A stretch of DNA of 33,189 bases from assembly GCA_964407285.1 (NCBI GenBank), contig CAYOVG010000027.1, positions 1 to 33,189 on the forward strand, in the 5' to 3' direction. Position numbers and translations under genes: made by a program. Within the stretch, counting starts at the first letter, position 1. Every line of letters begins with the position of its first letter. The stretch comes from CAYOVG01 sp964407285 (GTDB lineage Bacteria > Desulfobacterota > Syntrophobacteria > Syntrophobacterales > Syntrophobacteraceae). Below are positions 13,908-21,559 of the stretch, in pieces. The notes beneath the pieces were generated by a model. It did not search any database and was not told the DNA's origin. It saw only the letters and a program-made list of their open reading frames with translations.

Positions 13908-14459
13908 ATGATGGAGCCGAAGGTCGTTCGGGAGCAAGGTTACTCCTTTTACCTCGTGAACATCGTTTGTTTGCCCGGTTCGGTGAATTTCAACGTAATC
14001 ATGGACCTCGACGAGTCCATCGAGGAACTCCTGCCGTACCTGGCCGCGCGCTTTCCGGCCTGCACCTATGTCCACGGCGGGGGGGCCGTCAACCTCATGG
14101 ACTCCGGCCACATCGTGGGCATTCATCCCGGGCGTCTGACCATCACGGATGTGAGCGGGATGGAGGAGGCCGCGGACCTTTGCAGGAGCTACTTCGAGAC
14201 CATACTTGATGTAAAGCGCGACAGGGACCGGATCACGCCCGTGTACGAAAAGCGCCTTACCCTGTCCGTGCTGGACATCGTCAAGGCGTTGCCCAGGACC
14301 AACTGCGGCGCGTGCGGCAGTCCCACATGCATGGCGTTCGCCGCCGGAGTCCTGCGCAGGGATGCATCCATCGCGGAGTGCGGGCCGCTCATGGACGCTC
14401 CCGACCGTCATGCCGGCCTCTTTCAGAAGCTTCGCGTCAACGGGTATCCAGTCCCCTGA
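13908..14459 (+). CDS. 4Fe-4S cluster protein of unknown role
   Basis: This 183-aa protein has an N-terminal domain (about 10-115: YSFYLVNIVCLPGSVNFNVI, HGGGAVNLMDSGHIVGIHPG) of a kind often annotated only as hypothetical. The C-terminal 4Fe-4S domain (120-160) has TNCGACGSPTCMAFAAGVL with Cys133, Cys136, Cys141 and Cys158, the CX2CX4CX16C pattern of the Fe-S domain also found in corrinoid/CODH proteins and RnfB. It is probably an electron-transfer or cluster-bearing accessory protein of anaerobic metabolism. The start at ATG 13908 follows GGGAGGG; the frame is open upstream but lacks a ribosome site there. It is 38 bp from the downstream DUF2007/DUF3786 gene, so the two are likely one transcript. 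Confidence 0.8.
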   Translation: MMEPKVVREQGYSFYLVNIVCLPGSVNFNVIMDLDESIEELLPYLAARFPACTYVHGGGAVNLMDSGHIVGIHPGRLTITDVSGMEEAADLCRSYFETILDVKRDRDRITPVYEKRLTLSVLDIVKALPRTNCGACGSPTCMAFAAGVLRRDASIAECGPLMDAPDRHAGLFQKLRVNGYPVP

Positions 14460-14497
14460 AGCCCCTCGGGGACGACGCCCCGGAAAGAAGGGAAATC

Positions 14498-15493
14498 ATG
14501 TCCGAAACCCGATTTATCCCGGTTCATACCCTGGCGAACCGTTTTGAATCCGATATCCTCATGAGCGCCCTGCAACAGGAAGGAATACCGGCCATTCTCA
14601 GAACGTTCGAGGAGACGCCCTACGACGGCCTGTTCATCGCTCAGCGCGGTTGGGGAATGATTCTCGTCCCGGACGATCATGCCTCCCGTGCTCGTGAGGT
14701 AATCGCGCCGCTCGTGGAAACGGAACGAACGGAGCAAATGGAGCGGATGGAGTTGGACGGGCAAACGGAGCAAACGCGGGAGGGGGAACAAATGGAAAGA
14801 GCGGAGCAGCATGGAATGGAGCGGATGGATGGAGCGGAGCAAACAAAACGGGAGGGCAAGACCTACGAAAGTCCCTCGGAAATCGACCCGTTCCTCTGGG
14901 AACAGCTCAGGCAGGCGGACCCCGAGGAAATCCGCCGCAACGCCGCCGTTCCGTACGATCGTGATGCGAGGGCCTACCGGGTCCCCTTTCTCGACGCCGA
15001 GTTTCTCGTCCTTCCCGATGAAATGCGGATAGCGTCCGCTTCTTCCACCGCTGCGTACGTGCCGCAAAAGCTGCTGTTTCAATTCTACCTGGTGGTGCTG
15101 CACTACCTGCTCGAAGCCGCTCCTGAACCCCTGTCCGGAAAATGGGTGGGCGAGAAGGATATTCCGGGCGGAAGCTTCTTCTTTCGCGGTCCTCACGAAA
15201 TGCCCGTCAAGTACCTGTTGAAACACTTCGGTTCGCGTCCGGACGCCTTTCGCAACGCCGCCCGCAGGCTCAAGGGGGTGGAGATCGACGCCGCCGACGC
15301 CGCCTTCAGGCTTTGGGTGCTGCCCAGGGTCCCCATGGCCTTCATGCTCTGGGAGGGCGATGAAGAGTTCGAACCCGCCATGCGCATCCGTTTCGATGCG
15401 AGTGTTTCGTCGCAGTTCCAGGCCCTCGATACGGTCTGGGCGATGGCGAACGTGGTGGCGGGGAGCCTGGTGGCCGCTGCCGGGGCGGATTAG
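14498..15493 (+). CDS. DUF2007 and DUF3786 two-domain protein
   Basis: This 331-aa protein has an N-terminal DUF2007-like domain (about 5-72: FIPVHTLANRFESDILMSAL, GWGMILVPDDHASRAREVI). A hydrophilic linker (about 75-120) is built from Glu/Gln/Met/Arg repeats (TEQMERMELDGQTEQTREGE). The C-terminal DUF3786-like domain (about 125-325) includes FQFYLVVLHYLLEAAPEPLS, FFFRGPHEMPVKYLLKHFG and WEGDEEFEPAMRIRFDASV. DUF3786 proteins are known mainly from anaerobes and often lie near Fe-S or corrinoid proteins; their activity is unknown to me. The start at ATG 14498 follows AGAAGGGAAA. With the 4Fe-4S protein 38 bp upstream it probably forms one operon. Domain calls are from memory of the families. Confidence 0.75.
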   Translation: MSETRFIPVHTLANRFESDILMSALQQEGIPAILRTFEETPYDGLFIAQRGWGMILVPDDHASRAREVIAPLVETERTEQMERMELDGQTEQTREGEQMERAEQHGMERMDGAEQTKREGKTYESPSEIDPFLWEQLRQADPEEIRRNAAVPYDRDARAYRVPFLDAEFLVLPDEMRIASASSTAAYVPQKLLFQFYLVVLHYLLEAAPEPLSGKWVGEKDIPGGSFFFRGPHEMPVKYLLKHFGSRPDAFRNAARRLKGVEIDAADAAFRLWVLPRVPMAFMLWEGDEEFEPAMRIRFDASVSSQFQALDTVWAMANVVAGSLVAAAGAD

Positions 15494-15572
15494 GGGATGC
15501 CAAAAACAGTCCTGGTGAACGAGACAAACCCAGGTGGGAAACCTATATTAGAAAAACGAGAGAAAAAGTCAT

Positions 15573-15578
15573 TATAAT
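15573..15578 (+). promoter_or_regulatory. Possible -10 box for the dksA-like gene
   Basis: TATAAT lies about 120 bp upstream of the start at 15699, in an A-rich stretch (15548-15580). The -35 position reads AGAAAA, a poor match. Confidence 0.3.
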
Positions 15579-15698
15579 CGTGACTTGTCCTCCAATTCCC
15601 ATAAGTGGCTGCGTGATCCGGCGGACGGGGCGATGCATTTTTGCACCCTGGATACGGCAGTCCGGAATTCGACACGATCTATTGGACTGGAGTTACCT

Positions 15699-16121
15699 AT
15701 GAGCATCGAGATTCCCGAAGGGTACAAGCCATCGGACAGCGAACCCTATATGAATCCAAGGCAACTCGAATACTTCAGGCGCAAGCTGCTGGCATGGCGC
15801 GATGACCTGGTCCGTGAACTCAACGACGTACTCGTCGACCTCAAGAGCGAACACCTCGACATTGCCGGTGACAACGCGGACCGGGCTTATGTCGACATGG
15901 AAGCCGGCGTGGAACTCGGAGCCGAAGACCGCATCCGGGACCTTATCTATCGAGTCGATGAGGCCCTGGACCGGATCGAAGACGGTTCCTACGGCTACTG
16001 CGAGGATACCGGGAATGAAATCGGGCTCAAACGGCTCGAGGCATGGCCCGTGGCAATGTTCACAATCGAGGCGCAACGAAAGCGTGAGTGGATCGAAAAG
16101 CAGCAGCGAGGCCTTGTATAG
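15699..16121 (+). CDS. dksA: DksA/TraR family transcription factor, cysteine-poor type
   Basis: This 140-aa protein has the DksA layout: a coiled coil (about 20-95) whose tip carries Asp58-x-x-Asp61-x-Ala63 (GDNADRAYVD), matching the Asp-Asp-Ala tip that enters the RNA polymerase secondary channel. The C-terminal globular part has YGYCEDTGNEIGLKRLEAWP then MFTIEAQRKRE. Of the four zinc-binding cysteines in E. coli DksA only Cys101 remains; the others are Thr104, Thr122 and Ala125. Cysteine-poor DksA proteins of this kind are known and fold without zinc. It should act with ppGpp to retune transcription. Start at ATG 15699 with GGAG upstream; the frame extends further upstream but those residues are not DksA-like. 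It is a single gene, convergent with the cytochrome gene. Confidence 0.88.
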   Translation: MSIEIPEGYKPSDSEPYMNPRQLEYFRRKLLAWRDDLVRELNDVLVDLKSEHLDIAGDNADRAYVDMEAGVELGAEDRIRDLIYRVDEALDRIEDGSYGYCEDTGNEIGLKRLEAWPVAMFTIEAQRKREWIEKQQRGLV

Positions 16122-16186
16122 AGTGTGCAAAGTCTGGTGAAACGATATATGAGCGGCGGTCGGTTTCGATCCGCCGGTCCCGGTTT

Positions 16187-16222
16187 CCGCTCCGGCGTGA
16201 CCCGATGTGATGTCCGGAGCGG
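16187..16222. terminator. Inverted repeat between convergent genes
   Basis: CCGCTCCGG (16187-16195) and CCGGAGCGG (16214-16222) form a perfect 9-bp stem around an 18-nt loop. A second stem, CGGCGG/CCGCCG, lies at about 16154-16176. They sit between the convergent dksA-like gene (stop 16121) and the cytochrome gene (stop 16289). No T run follows on either strand, so a bidirectional terminator is plausible but not proven. Confidence 0.4.
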
Positions 16223-16288
16223 AATAAGGGAAAATCCGCTCCTCCCCGCCAAACTTCGCTCCCCTGTTTTGTCTTGTCCGGGCTATCC

Positions 16289-16927
16289 TCAGTGTGCGCC
16301 GCTGTTCTCGTTCCGATGAGCGTCATGCTCACGGCCGCCGTCGCCATGCCCATGACCGCCGCCCTGTTCGTGGCCGTGCTCGTGAGCGCCGGGTTCGGCT
16401 TCGGAGAGACCTTCCTTCCGGACCATCGCCCTGTATTCTTCATCCTGCAGTTCCGCCAGTTTCCTGACAAAGGCGACGATACCCCAGAGTTCCCGGTCGC
16501 CGTCGCCGTGAGAAGCTTCGGCCATCGACGGCATGCCGGTCATTTTGAGTCCATGTTTGGCGACCCAGTAAATCTGCGCGTCGGTAAACTCCTCCTGCAG
16601 CGCCGGAGAACCCAGGTCCGGGGGGAGGGGGTAGAGTCCCATCGCGAATTCGGCCCGGTTGTACCCGGGCGCGCCGTGGCATATCCGGCAAACGTTGTGG
16701 AAGTGAACGAATCCTTCCCGCATATGCGGGTAATCCTTGAGGGGCGGCGCGTTGATTCCCCTGCTGTGCGCTTCGATCGACCGTTCGCGCACAACCTCCA
16801 GGAGGTCATGGGTGATGTCCCAGTGAGGTTCCGTCGCGGCGACATTGTAGCTGCCGGTCAGCAGGTAGGTAAGGACGCCCGCCGCTAAAATCAACAAAAC
16901 CGCGATTACAGTCAGGAAAGTTTTCAT
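16289..16927 (-). CDS. Monoheme c-type cytochrome with His-rich tail
   Basis: This 212-aa exported protein starts with an N-terminal hydrophobic helix (MKTFLTVIAVLLILAAGVLT), an uncleaved anchor or signal peptide. One heme c site, CRICH, binds heme through Cys80, Cys83 and His84. A likely axial Met lies in GLKMTGMPSM (Met129 or Met132), and WGIVAFVRKLAEL is the usual C-terminal helix of class I cytochromes. Residues 181-212 form a Gly/His tail with eight His in 32 residues. Such tails may bind Ni, Zn or Cu; here that is inference. It would carry electrons in the periplasm; partners are not encoded beside it. Start at ATG 16927, with only a weak ribosome site. The promoter entry at 17047-17075 lies upstream. 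Confidence 0.88.
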   Translation of the reverse strand: MKTFLTVIAVLLILAAGVLTYLLTGSYNVAATEPHWDITHDLLEVVRERSIEAHSRGINAPPLKDYPHMREGFVHFHNVCRICHGAPGYNRAEFAMGLYPLPPDLGSPALQEEFTDAQIYWVAKHGLKMTGMPSMAEASHGDGDRELWGIVAFVRKLAELQDEEYRAMVRKEGLSEAEPGAHEHGHEQGGGHGHGDGGREHDAHRNENSGAH

Positions 16928-17046
16928 ACTCGCACCCCGCTCGCAAGCACCGAGAGAACAGCCGAAAGAGAACCATGGAAGAAGCGAGGCAGGATGAACG
17001 GGCGGCTATGGCCCTTCGATGCCTTCGCCAAAATAGGGATTACCTG

Positions 17047-17075
17047 ATAATAAGATCATAGTCATGCAATGTAAA
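17047..17075 (-). promoter_or_regulatory. Candidate sigma-70 promoter for the cytochrome gene
   Basis: On the minus strand TTTACA (17075-17070) and TATTAT (17052-17047) are separated by 17 bp. Each matches the consensus at five of six positions. The cytochrome start at 16927 is about 120 bp downstream. Confidence 0.5.
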
Positions 17076-17139
17076 GCAATCCGCTTCACGAAAGGGGGGC
17101 GGTCATACGGGCCGGGCCGGGAGGGGATTCGTATCCGGC

Positions 17140-17203
17140 GCCCGATGCGGGACGTCCGACGGAGACCGTCCCGTCCGGCGTCGAACGTCCGGTATCCGTA
17201 TCC
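17140..17203 (-). terminator. GC-rich inverted repeats after the SPOR gene
   Basis: Just past the SPOR gene stop the DNA holds overlapping inverted repeats: GGGACG/CGTCCC around CCGACGG, and CCGGACG/CGCCGG pairs nearer the stop. They could end the long glycan-argS-SPOR transcript, but no clear T run follows. Confidence 0.3.
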
Positions 17204-17944
17204 TTACTGGGCTTCACGCATCACGTTGGCCTCCACCATTTCCCTCTTGCTCAACTCGCCGGCGAATTTCGTGGCGCGGTCCCGGTTATCGAAGCTTCCG
17301 ACCATCACCCGGAAAAGCCGTCCTTCGACAACTTCCAGGCGGGCCGAATAGCCCTTGGCTTTCAACTGCTCCACGTGCCGTTGCGCGCCATCCTTGCTCT
17401 TCAGCGTGGCGACGAGAATAGTGTACCGTTCGCCCGGGGTTTCGGCCGCGGGTTCACGCTTTGCGGGGGGCTGGACGGCGCTTGCGGCGGGCTTTTTCGG
17501 CTCCGGGGGATTGGTGGGAGCAGGAGCAGGGGAGGGGGCCGCGGGGGCCGCGGGAGCACGGGATTCCTGCGAGTTCGCGGGCGGCAGCCCGAGAGTGGCG
17601 GGAGCGCCTTCCGCCAGCGACTCGTGGTATTTGAGCGTCGATACCATCTTTTCGGGAGTTTCCCAGGTGGCGGCGGGATTCTCCGGTTTCGGGGCAGGCT
17701 GCCGCCCGAGCCCGAGCAAGCGCACAACCTGCGCCTTGAGCGAAATCTCGTTGGGATCGATCAGGGGCATTTCTCTTCCCACGAGGACCCCGAACGCGAA
17801 CATCCAGACCAGGACGACCACCAGGGAGAACCCGTACAGGACTATCCGGCGCGGATTCAGTTCCAGTTTGAATTTCCACGGCTCCTGTTCGACGTCCTTT
17901 TCAATGAGCCTGGGACTGATGACCTTTCTCTCGGGATAAGCCAT
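17204..17944 (-). CDS. SPOR-domain inner-membrane protein
   Basis: This 246-aa protein has a short cytoplasmic N-terminus, one membrane helix (about 34-55, RIVLYGFSLVVVLVWMFAFG) and a Pro/Ala-rich periplasmic linker (about 85-165). A C-terminal SPOR domain follows (about 170-246: YTILVATLKSKDGAQRHVEQ, RLFRVMVGSFDNRDRATKFA). SPOR domains bind peptidoglycan stripped of stem peptides at division sites, so a role in cell division or wall remodelling is likely. It follows argS by 27 bp on the same strand; in many deltaproteobacteria a SPOR gene follows argS. The start at ATG 17944 has GGGGGAGG upstream. Confidence 0.9.
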   Translation of the reverse strand: MAYPERKVISPRLIEKDVEQEPWKFKLELNPRRIVLYGFSLVVVLVWMFAFGVLVGREMPLIDPNEISLKAQVVRLLGLGRQPAPKPENPAATWETPEKMVSTLKYHESLAEGAPATLGLPPANSQESRAPAAPAAPSPAPAPTNPPEPKKPAASAVQPPAKREPAAETPGERYTILVATLKSKDGAQRHVEQLKAKGYSARLEVVEGRLFRVMVGSFDNRDRATKFAGELSKREMVEANVMREAQ

Positions 17945-17971
17945 GGGTCCTCCCCCTTTAGATCCCGTTCC

Positions 17972-19657
17972 CTACATCTTCTCCGGCGCTGCCACTCCCA
18001 ACAAGCCGAGGGCGTTGCGAATGACGGCGCGAACGGCATGGGCGAGATAGAGCCGGGCCTTCGTAAGTTCCGGATCCTCGCCCAGGATACGGTTCCGGTT
18101 GTAGTAGCTGTGAAAGAGAGACACCAGTTCGTGAAGGTAATACGTTATCCTGTGCGGTTCCAGGTAGGCGGCGCTCCCCGCCAGCACGGAGGGGTATTCG
18201 CCGAGCATCTTCATCAACTGGAATTCCTCCGGAACTTCAAGCAGGTTCAACCTGACCGACCCCTTGCCGGCCGGATCGAAAGCAACCCCTCTTTCCGCCG
18301 CCACTTCGAAAATGCTGCAAAGGCGCGCGTGAGCATACTGGACGTAGTACACCGGGTTGTCGTTGCTTTGCATCTTCGCCACATCGAGGTCGAAATCCAG
18401 GTGGCTGTCCGACCTCCTGGTGAGGAAAATGTAGCGGGCCGCATCCTTGCCCACCTCGTCGATTACTTCGCGCAGCGTCACGAACTCGCCCGCCCGCGTG
18501 GACATGGCGACCGGCTGGCCGCCGCGCAGGAGGTTCACCAGTTGCACCAGGATGACCCGAAGATCGGAGGCCTCCCGCCCCATGGCCTGTACGCCCGCCG
18601 TCATTCGAGGCACGTATCCGTGATGGTCCGCTCCCCAGATGTCGATGACCAGGTCGAAGCCCCGGTCGAATTTACTCTTGTGGTAAGCCAGGTCGGCGGC
18701 AAAATAGGTGCTGACGCCGTTGGCCCGGACCACTACCCGGTCCTTCTCATCGCCGAACGCCGTGCTGCGGAACCACGTGGCCCCCTCGCTCTCGTAGATG
18801 AAACCTGCCGCCCGGAGCGCATCGATGGCCTTGCGCACCGCGTCGGCGTCGTGGAGAGTCTGCTCGCTCGTCCAGACATCGAACCTCACGCCGAAGGCCT
18901 CCAGGTCGTCCCTGATCCCCGCGAGAATGTGATCCCCCGCGAACCGGGTAAACACGGGCAGCACCTCCTCCAGGGGCGCGTTGTGGTAGCGGTCTCCCGT
19001 TTCCCGGCGAAACGCGGCCGCCTCGTCGCGCATGTATTCGCCCTGGTAGTGGTTCTCGGGAAATTCGATCTTCTCCCCGAGCAGTTCCCGGTAACGGTAG
19101 TACAGGCTCCTGCCCAGCGTATCCATCTGCTTGCCGGCGTCGTTGATGTAATACTCCCTTACCACATCGTAACCGCACGCCGCAAGTATATTGGCCAGAA
19201 CATCGCCGGTGGCCGCGCCTCTGCCGTGGCCGATGTGCAAGGGACCGGTGGGGTTGGCGCTCACGAATTCCACCTGGACTTTCTTTTTCCCCCCGATATT
19301 CTGGCGGCCGTAAGTTTCCGGGTTTTCGAGTATCTCTTCGATCACTCCGACCCACGCGCCGGGGCTTACGAAAAAGTTCATGAAGCCCGGCCCGGCTATC
19401 TCCATGCGCTCGATGATATGGTCGGGGTCTTTCAATTCCCGCTGGATCTCCTGCGCTATTACCCGCGGGTTTCGTTTGAGATGCCGGCTGAGCGCCATTG
19501 CGACGTTCGTCGCATAGTCGCCGTGCTGGCTGAGCTTCGGAATGTCCAGTTCGACTTCCACGGGCGGGGGCGACGAGGGGACCTGTCCCGATGAGTCCGG
19601 AAGGGAAGCGATCGCCCGGGAAATCATGTCGATAATACGACTGCGAATAAGCGCCAT
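17972..19657 (-). CDS. argS: Arginyl-tRNA synthetase
   Basis: This 561-aa class I synthetase charges tRNA-Arg with arginine using ATP. The N-terminal Add-1 domain (about 1-100) contains LSQHGDYATNVAMALSRHLK. The catalytic domain has the HIGH motif in SANPTGPLHIGHGRGAATGD and the degenerate KMSKS-like sequence AMSTRAGEFVTL. The C-terminal helical anticodon-binding domain includes VQYAHARLCSIFEVA and the terminal KARLYLAHAVRAVIRNALGL. Length and motifs are those of a complete enzyme. ATG at 19657 has a strong AAAGGAGG ribosome site. A 97-bp gap separates it from the HAD gene upstream, which may hold its own promoter; the SPOR gene follows at 27 bp. Confidence 0.97.
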   Translation of the reverse strand: MALIRSRIIDMISRAIASLPDSSGQVPSSPPPVEVELDIPKLSQHGDYATNVAMALSRHLKRNPRVIAQEIQRELKDPDHIIERMEIAGPGFMNFFVSPGAWVGVIEEILENPETYGRQNIGGKKKVQVEFVSANPTGPLHIGHGRGAATGDVLANILAACGYDVVREYYINDAGKQMDTLGRSLYYRYRELLGEKIEFPENHYQGEYMRDEAAAFRRETGDRYHNAPLEEVLPVFTRFAGDHILAGIRDDLEAFGVRFDVWTSEQTLHDADAVRKAIDALRAAGFIYESEGATWFRSTAFGDEKDRVVVRANGVSTYFAADLAYHKSKFDRGFDLVIDIWGADHHGYVPRMTAGVQAMGREASDLRVILVQLVNLLRGGQPVAMSTRAGEFVTLREVIDEVGKDAARYIFLTRRSDSHLDFDLDVAKMQSNDNPVYYVQYAHARLCSIFEVAAERGVAFDPAGKGSVRLNLLEVPEEFQLMKMLGEYPSVLAGSAAYLEPHRITYYLHELVSLFHSYYNRNRILGEDPELTKARLYLAHAVRAVIRNALGLLGVAAPEKM

Positions 19658-19754
19658 TTAGGGAATCCTCCTTTATCTTTTGCGCGGCGAACGAAGACCG
19701 GCCTGCCGCTCATAATTTACAGGCACCCCCTTATATCCGTCACCGGATGCGGGG

Positions 19755-20510
19755 TCAAGGCATTCGCGCCTGTAGGTCATTATAACGTTCGAAGGCAAGG
19801 CCGTTGCAAGCGGCATCCTCCAGTTTCCGGAGGGCCTGCTCGAGGCCGTCGAGGCCGGGTATCTCCAGGTCGGGAGCGTGCCGGGGCGATTCCGGTTCGA
19901 GACTGCCGTATAGGGCCTCCAGGGTCCTTACCCTGATGGAGAACATCCCCGCGTTTCGCGCCCCCAGGAAGTCCTTGGAAGGGTTGTCCCCCACGTAGAC
20001 CGCCCCGGCGGGATGCGCTCCGCCGAGCCTTTCGAGGACCGCCTCGAAGGGTTTCGTGCTGGGCTTCCACGCGCTACGGCCCCATTCGTCCGAGAAGACG
20101 ACCGCGTCGAATGCCGGCTCCAGTCCGAGCGCCTCCAGTTTGCGCCGCTGCACGTCGAGGTAGCCGTCGCTCAGGAGCCCGAGGCAGTACCGGGCGGCCC
20201 GCAACCGCGCAAGGATTCCCGGAACGTTCTCGAAGGGCTCGATGTCGGGAATATGCGTGCGGTAGACCTCGATCATTTCCGGGACCCATTCATCCGTGGC
20301 GATTCCGCGCCTGCTCAGCCATTCGTTGAAAGTGCTCCCGCGCACTCCTTCATCAAGGAGACCCCGCAGTTCGCCGTACCCCGCATCTGCGGGGATTCCC
20401 AGGCGGGATGCCGCCCAGCGGGCAACCGCCCGGAATCCGCTCAGGACGAAATCGCGCTCCGGATAGAGCGTATCGTCCAGGTCAAAGACGATTGCCTGCC
20501 ATCTTGCCAC
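19755..20510 (-). CDS. HAD-superfamily hydrolase
   Basis: This 251-aa protein has all four HAD motifs: IVFDLDDTLYP (nucleophile and acid/base Asp), LLSDGY (motif II), WKPSTKPF (motif III Lys) and VYVGDNPSKDFLGARNAG (motif IV). It is a phosphatase of the YjjG-like type; the substrate cannot be read from sequence. The GTG at 20510 is preferred as start because GGAGG lies just before it; an in-frame ATG at 20540 lacks a comparable site. It overlaps the end of the ATP-grasp gene by 29 bp, so the two are translationally coupled and likely act on one pathway, possibly a sugar-phosphate or acyl-phosphate step in glycan decoration (inference). Confidence 0.88.
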   Translation of the reverse strand: MARWQAIVFDLDDTLYPERDFVLSGFRAVARWAASRLGIPADAGYGELRGLLDEGVRGSTFNEWLSRRGIATDEWVPEMIEVYRTHIPDIEPFENVPGILARLRAARYCLGLLSDGYLDVQRRKLEALGLEPAFDAVVFSDEWGRSAWKPSTKPFEAVLERLGGAHPAGAVYVGDNPSKDFLGARNAGMFSIRVRTLEALYGSLEPESPRHAPDLEIPGLDGLEQALRKLEDAACNGLAFERYNDLQARMP

Positions 20511-21495
20511 GCTCGTCCTCCGATAGGAAAAAAGAATCATCGAAACGGGTGATGTAGAGCCCCTGCCTGTAGCTTCCGGGGGGCGGGATGTCGATCGGGA
20601 GCCCCGCTGCTTTCGCCAGCAGCCACGCCGGAGAATCGGACCCCGCGGCGACGCCGAGCGGGACCCCGCCCCCGAGCCTTGCGTTGATCTCGGTAAAATG
20701 GGGTGTCCCGTCCTTCATCATGCACTGGACCGTTATGGGGCCGACCGCCCGCATCGCCTCCGCTATCCCGATGCACGCCCGCGTGACGGCCGGGTCGTAC
20801 ACGGTCACGCCCTTGGCGACCTCGCCCCAGCGCACTTCGATGCGCCTGCGCGATATGACGTCCAGCACCTCTCCGTCCAGGCCGACGATCACGTCATTGG
20901 TTATCTCCGGTCCCGGAAGGTACTCCTGGACGATGGGGTCCGGAACGTATTCAATGAAGAAGGCGAGTTCCCGCTCGTTTCGGACCTTGAACGTGTTCTG
21001 CGCCGCGCTGCCCCCGCGGGGCTTGATGAAAAGCGGGTAGTCCCTCGGGATGGAGCCGAAATCCTCGGGCAGCCACGACCTCGGCGCGGCCAAGCCAAGG
21101 CCGGCGAAAAACTTCACCGTCTCCCATTTGTCGGCGGTCATCGCCGCCATCCGCGGACTCACGACCGCCACCCGCGCGCCCGCCTGTTCGATTTCCGCCC
21201 TGTGGTTCGCCAGTACCGGAATATCGGGATCGATCAGCGGGAACACCATACCCACCTGCTCTCTGCGGCAGATTTCCACAACGGTGGGGATATAGTCCGC
21301 CGAGTTGACGCGCGGCGCGATGTAGGGCCTGTCCGCTTCCCGGAGCGCGGGCGCGATGGGGTCGATATCCAGGGCGACGATGTTCCCGCCGATTCCCAGT
21401 TTCCGGTATGCGGCGCGGAACGCCCGGAGCAGTTCGACCCGGCGTCCCACGCTGGTAAAGAGCACATTCACTTGGCCGATCGTTGAATTTTGCAT
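20482..21495 (-). CDS. ATP-grasp carboxylate-amine ligase-like protein
   Basis: This 337-aa protein resembles PylC and the ATP-grasp part of carbamoyl-phosphate synthase. It has an N-terminal Rossmann-like preATP fold (VNVLFTSVGRRVELLRAFR). The nucleotide-binding part has PLFIKPRGGSAAQNTFKV, IVQEYLPGPEITNDVIVG and HFTEINARLGGGVPLG, where Glu and Asn are metal ligands. Such enzymes use ATP to activate a carboxylate and join it to an amine or similar group; the substrate is unknown. ATG at 21495 (MQNSTIGQ) is chosen because GGGAGGAC precedes it; an ATG seven codons upstream has no such site. The gene lies in the glycan cluster, 64 bp after the GT-C gene, and overlaps the HAD gene, so modification of a surface sugar is a reasonable guess. 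Confidence 0.85.
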   Translation of the reverse strand: MQNSTIGQVNVLFTSVGRRVELLRAFRAAYRKLGIGGNIVALDIDPIAPALREADRPYIAPRVNSADYIPTVVEICRREQVGMVFPLIDPDIPVLANHRAEIEQAGARVAVVSPRMAAMTADKWETVKFFAGLGLAAPRSWLPEDFGSIPRDYPLFIKPRGGSAAQNTFKVRNERELAFFIEYVPDPIVQEYLPGPEITNDVIVGLDGEVLDVISRRRIEVRWGEVAKGVTVYDPAVTRACIGIAEAMRAVGPITVQCMMKDGTPHFTEINARLGGGVPLGVAAGSDSPAWLLAKAAGLPIDIPPPGSYRQGLYITRFDDSFFLSEDERGKMAGNRL

Positions 21496-21559
21496 TGTCC
21501 TCCCGTGTAATTCCATGCGCTTCGGTGGGCGTTCTCACGCTCCCGCGGGCGTTGGCCGG

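Noticed and set aside
17375..19594. Very long open frame antisense to argS; similar ones at 6205-7917, 23334-25181, 9553-10758 and 29433-30812
   Set aside because: They lie opposite well-identified genes, show no domains, and are expected in GC-rich DNA where stop codons are rare.
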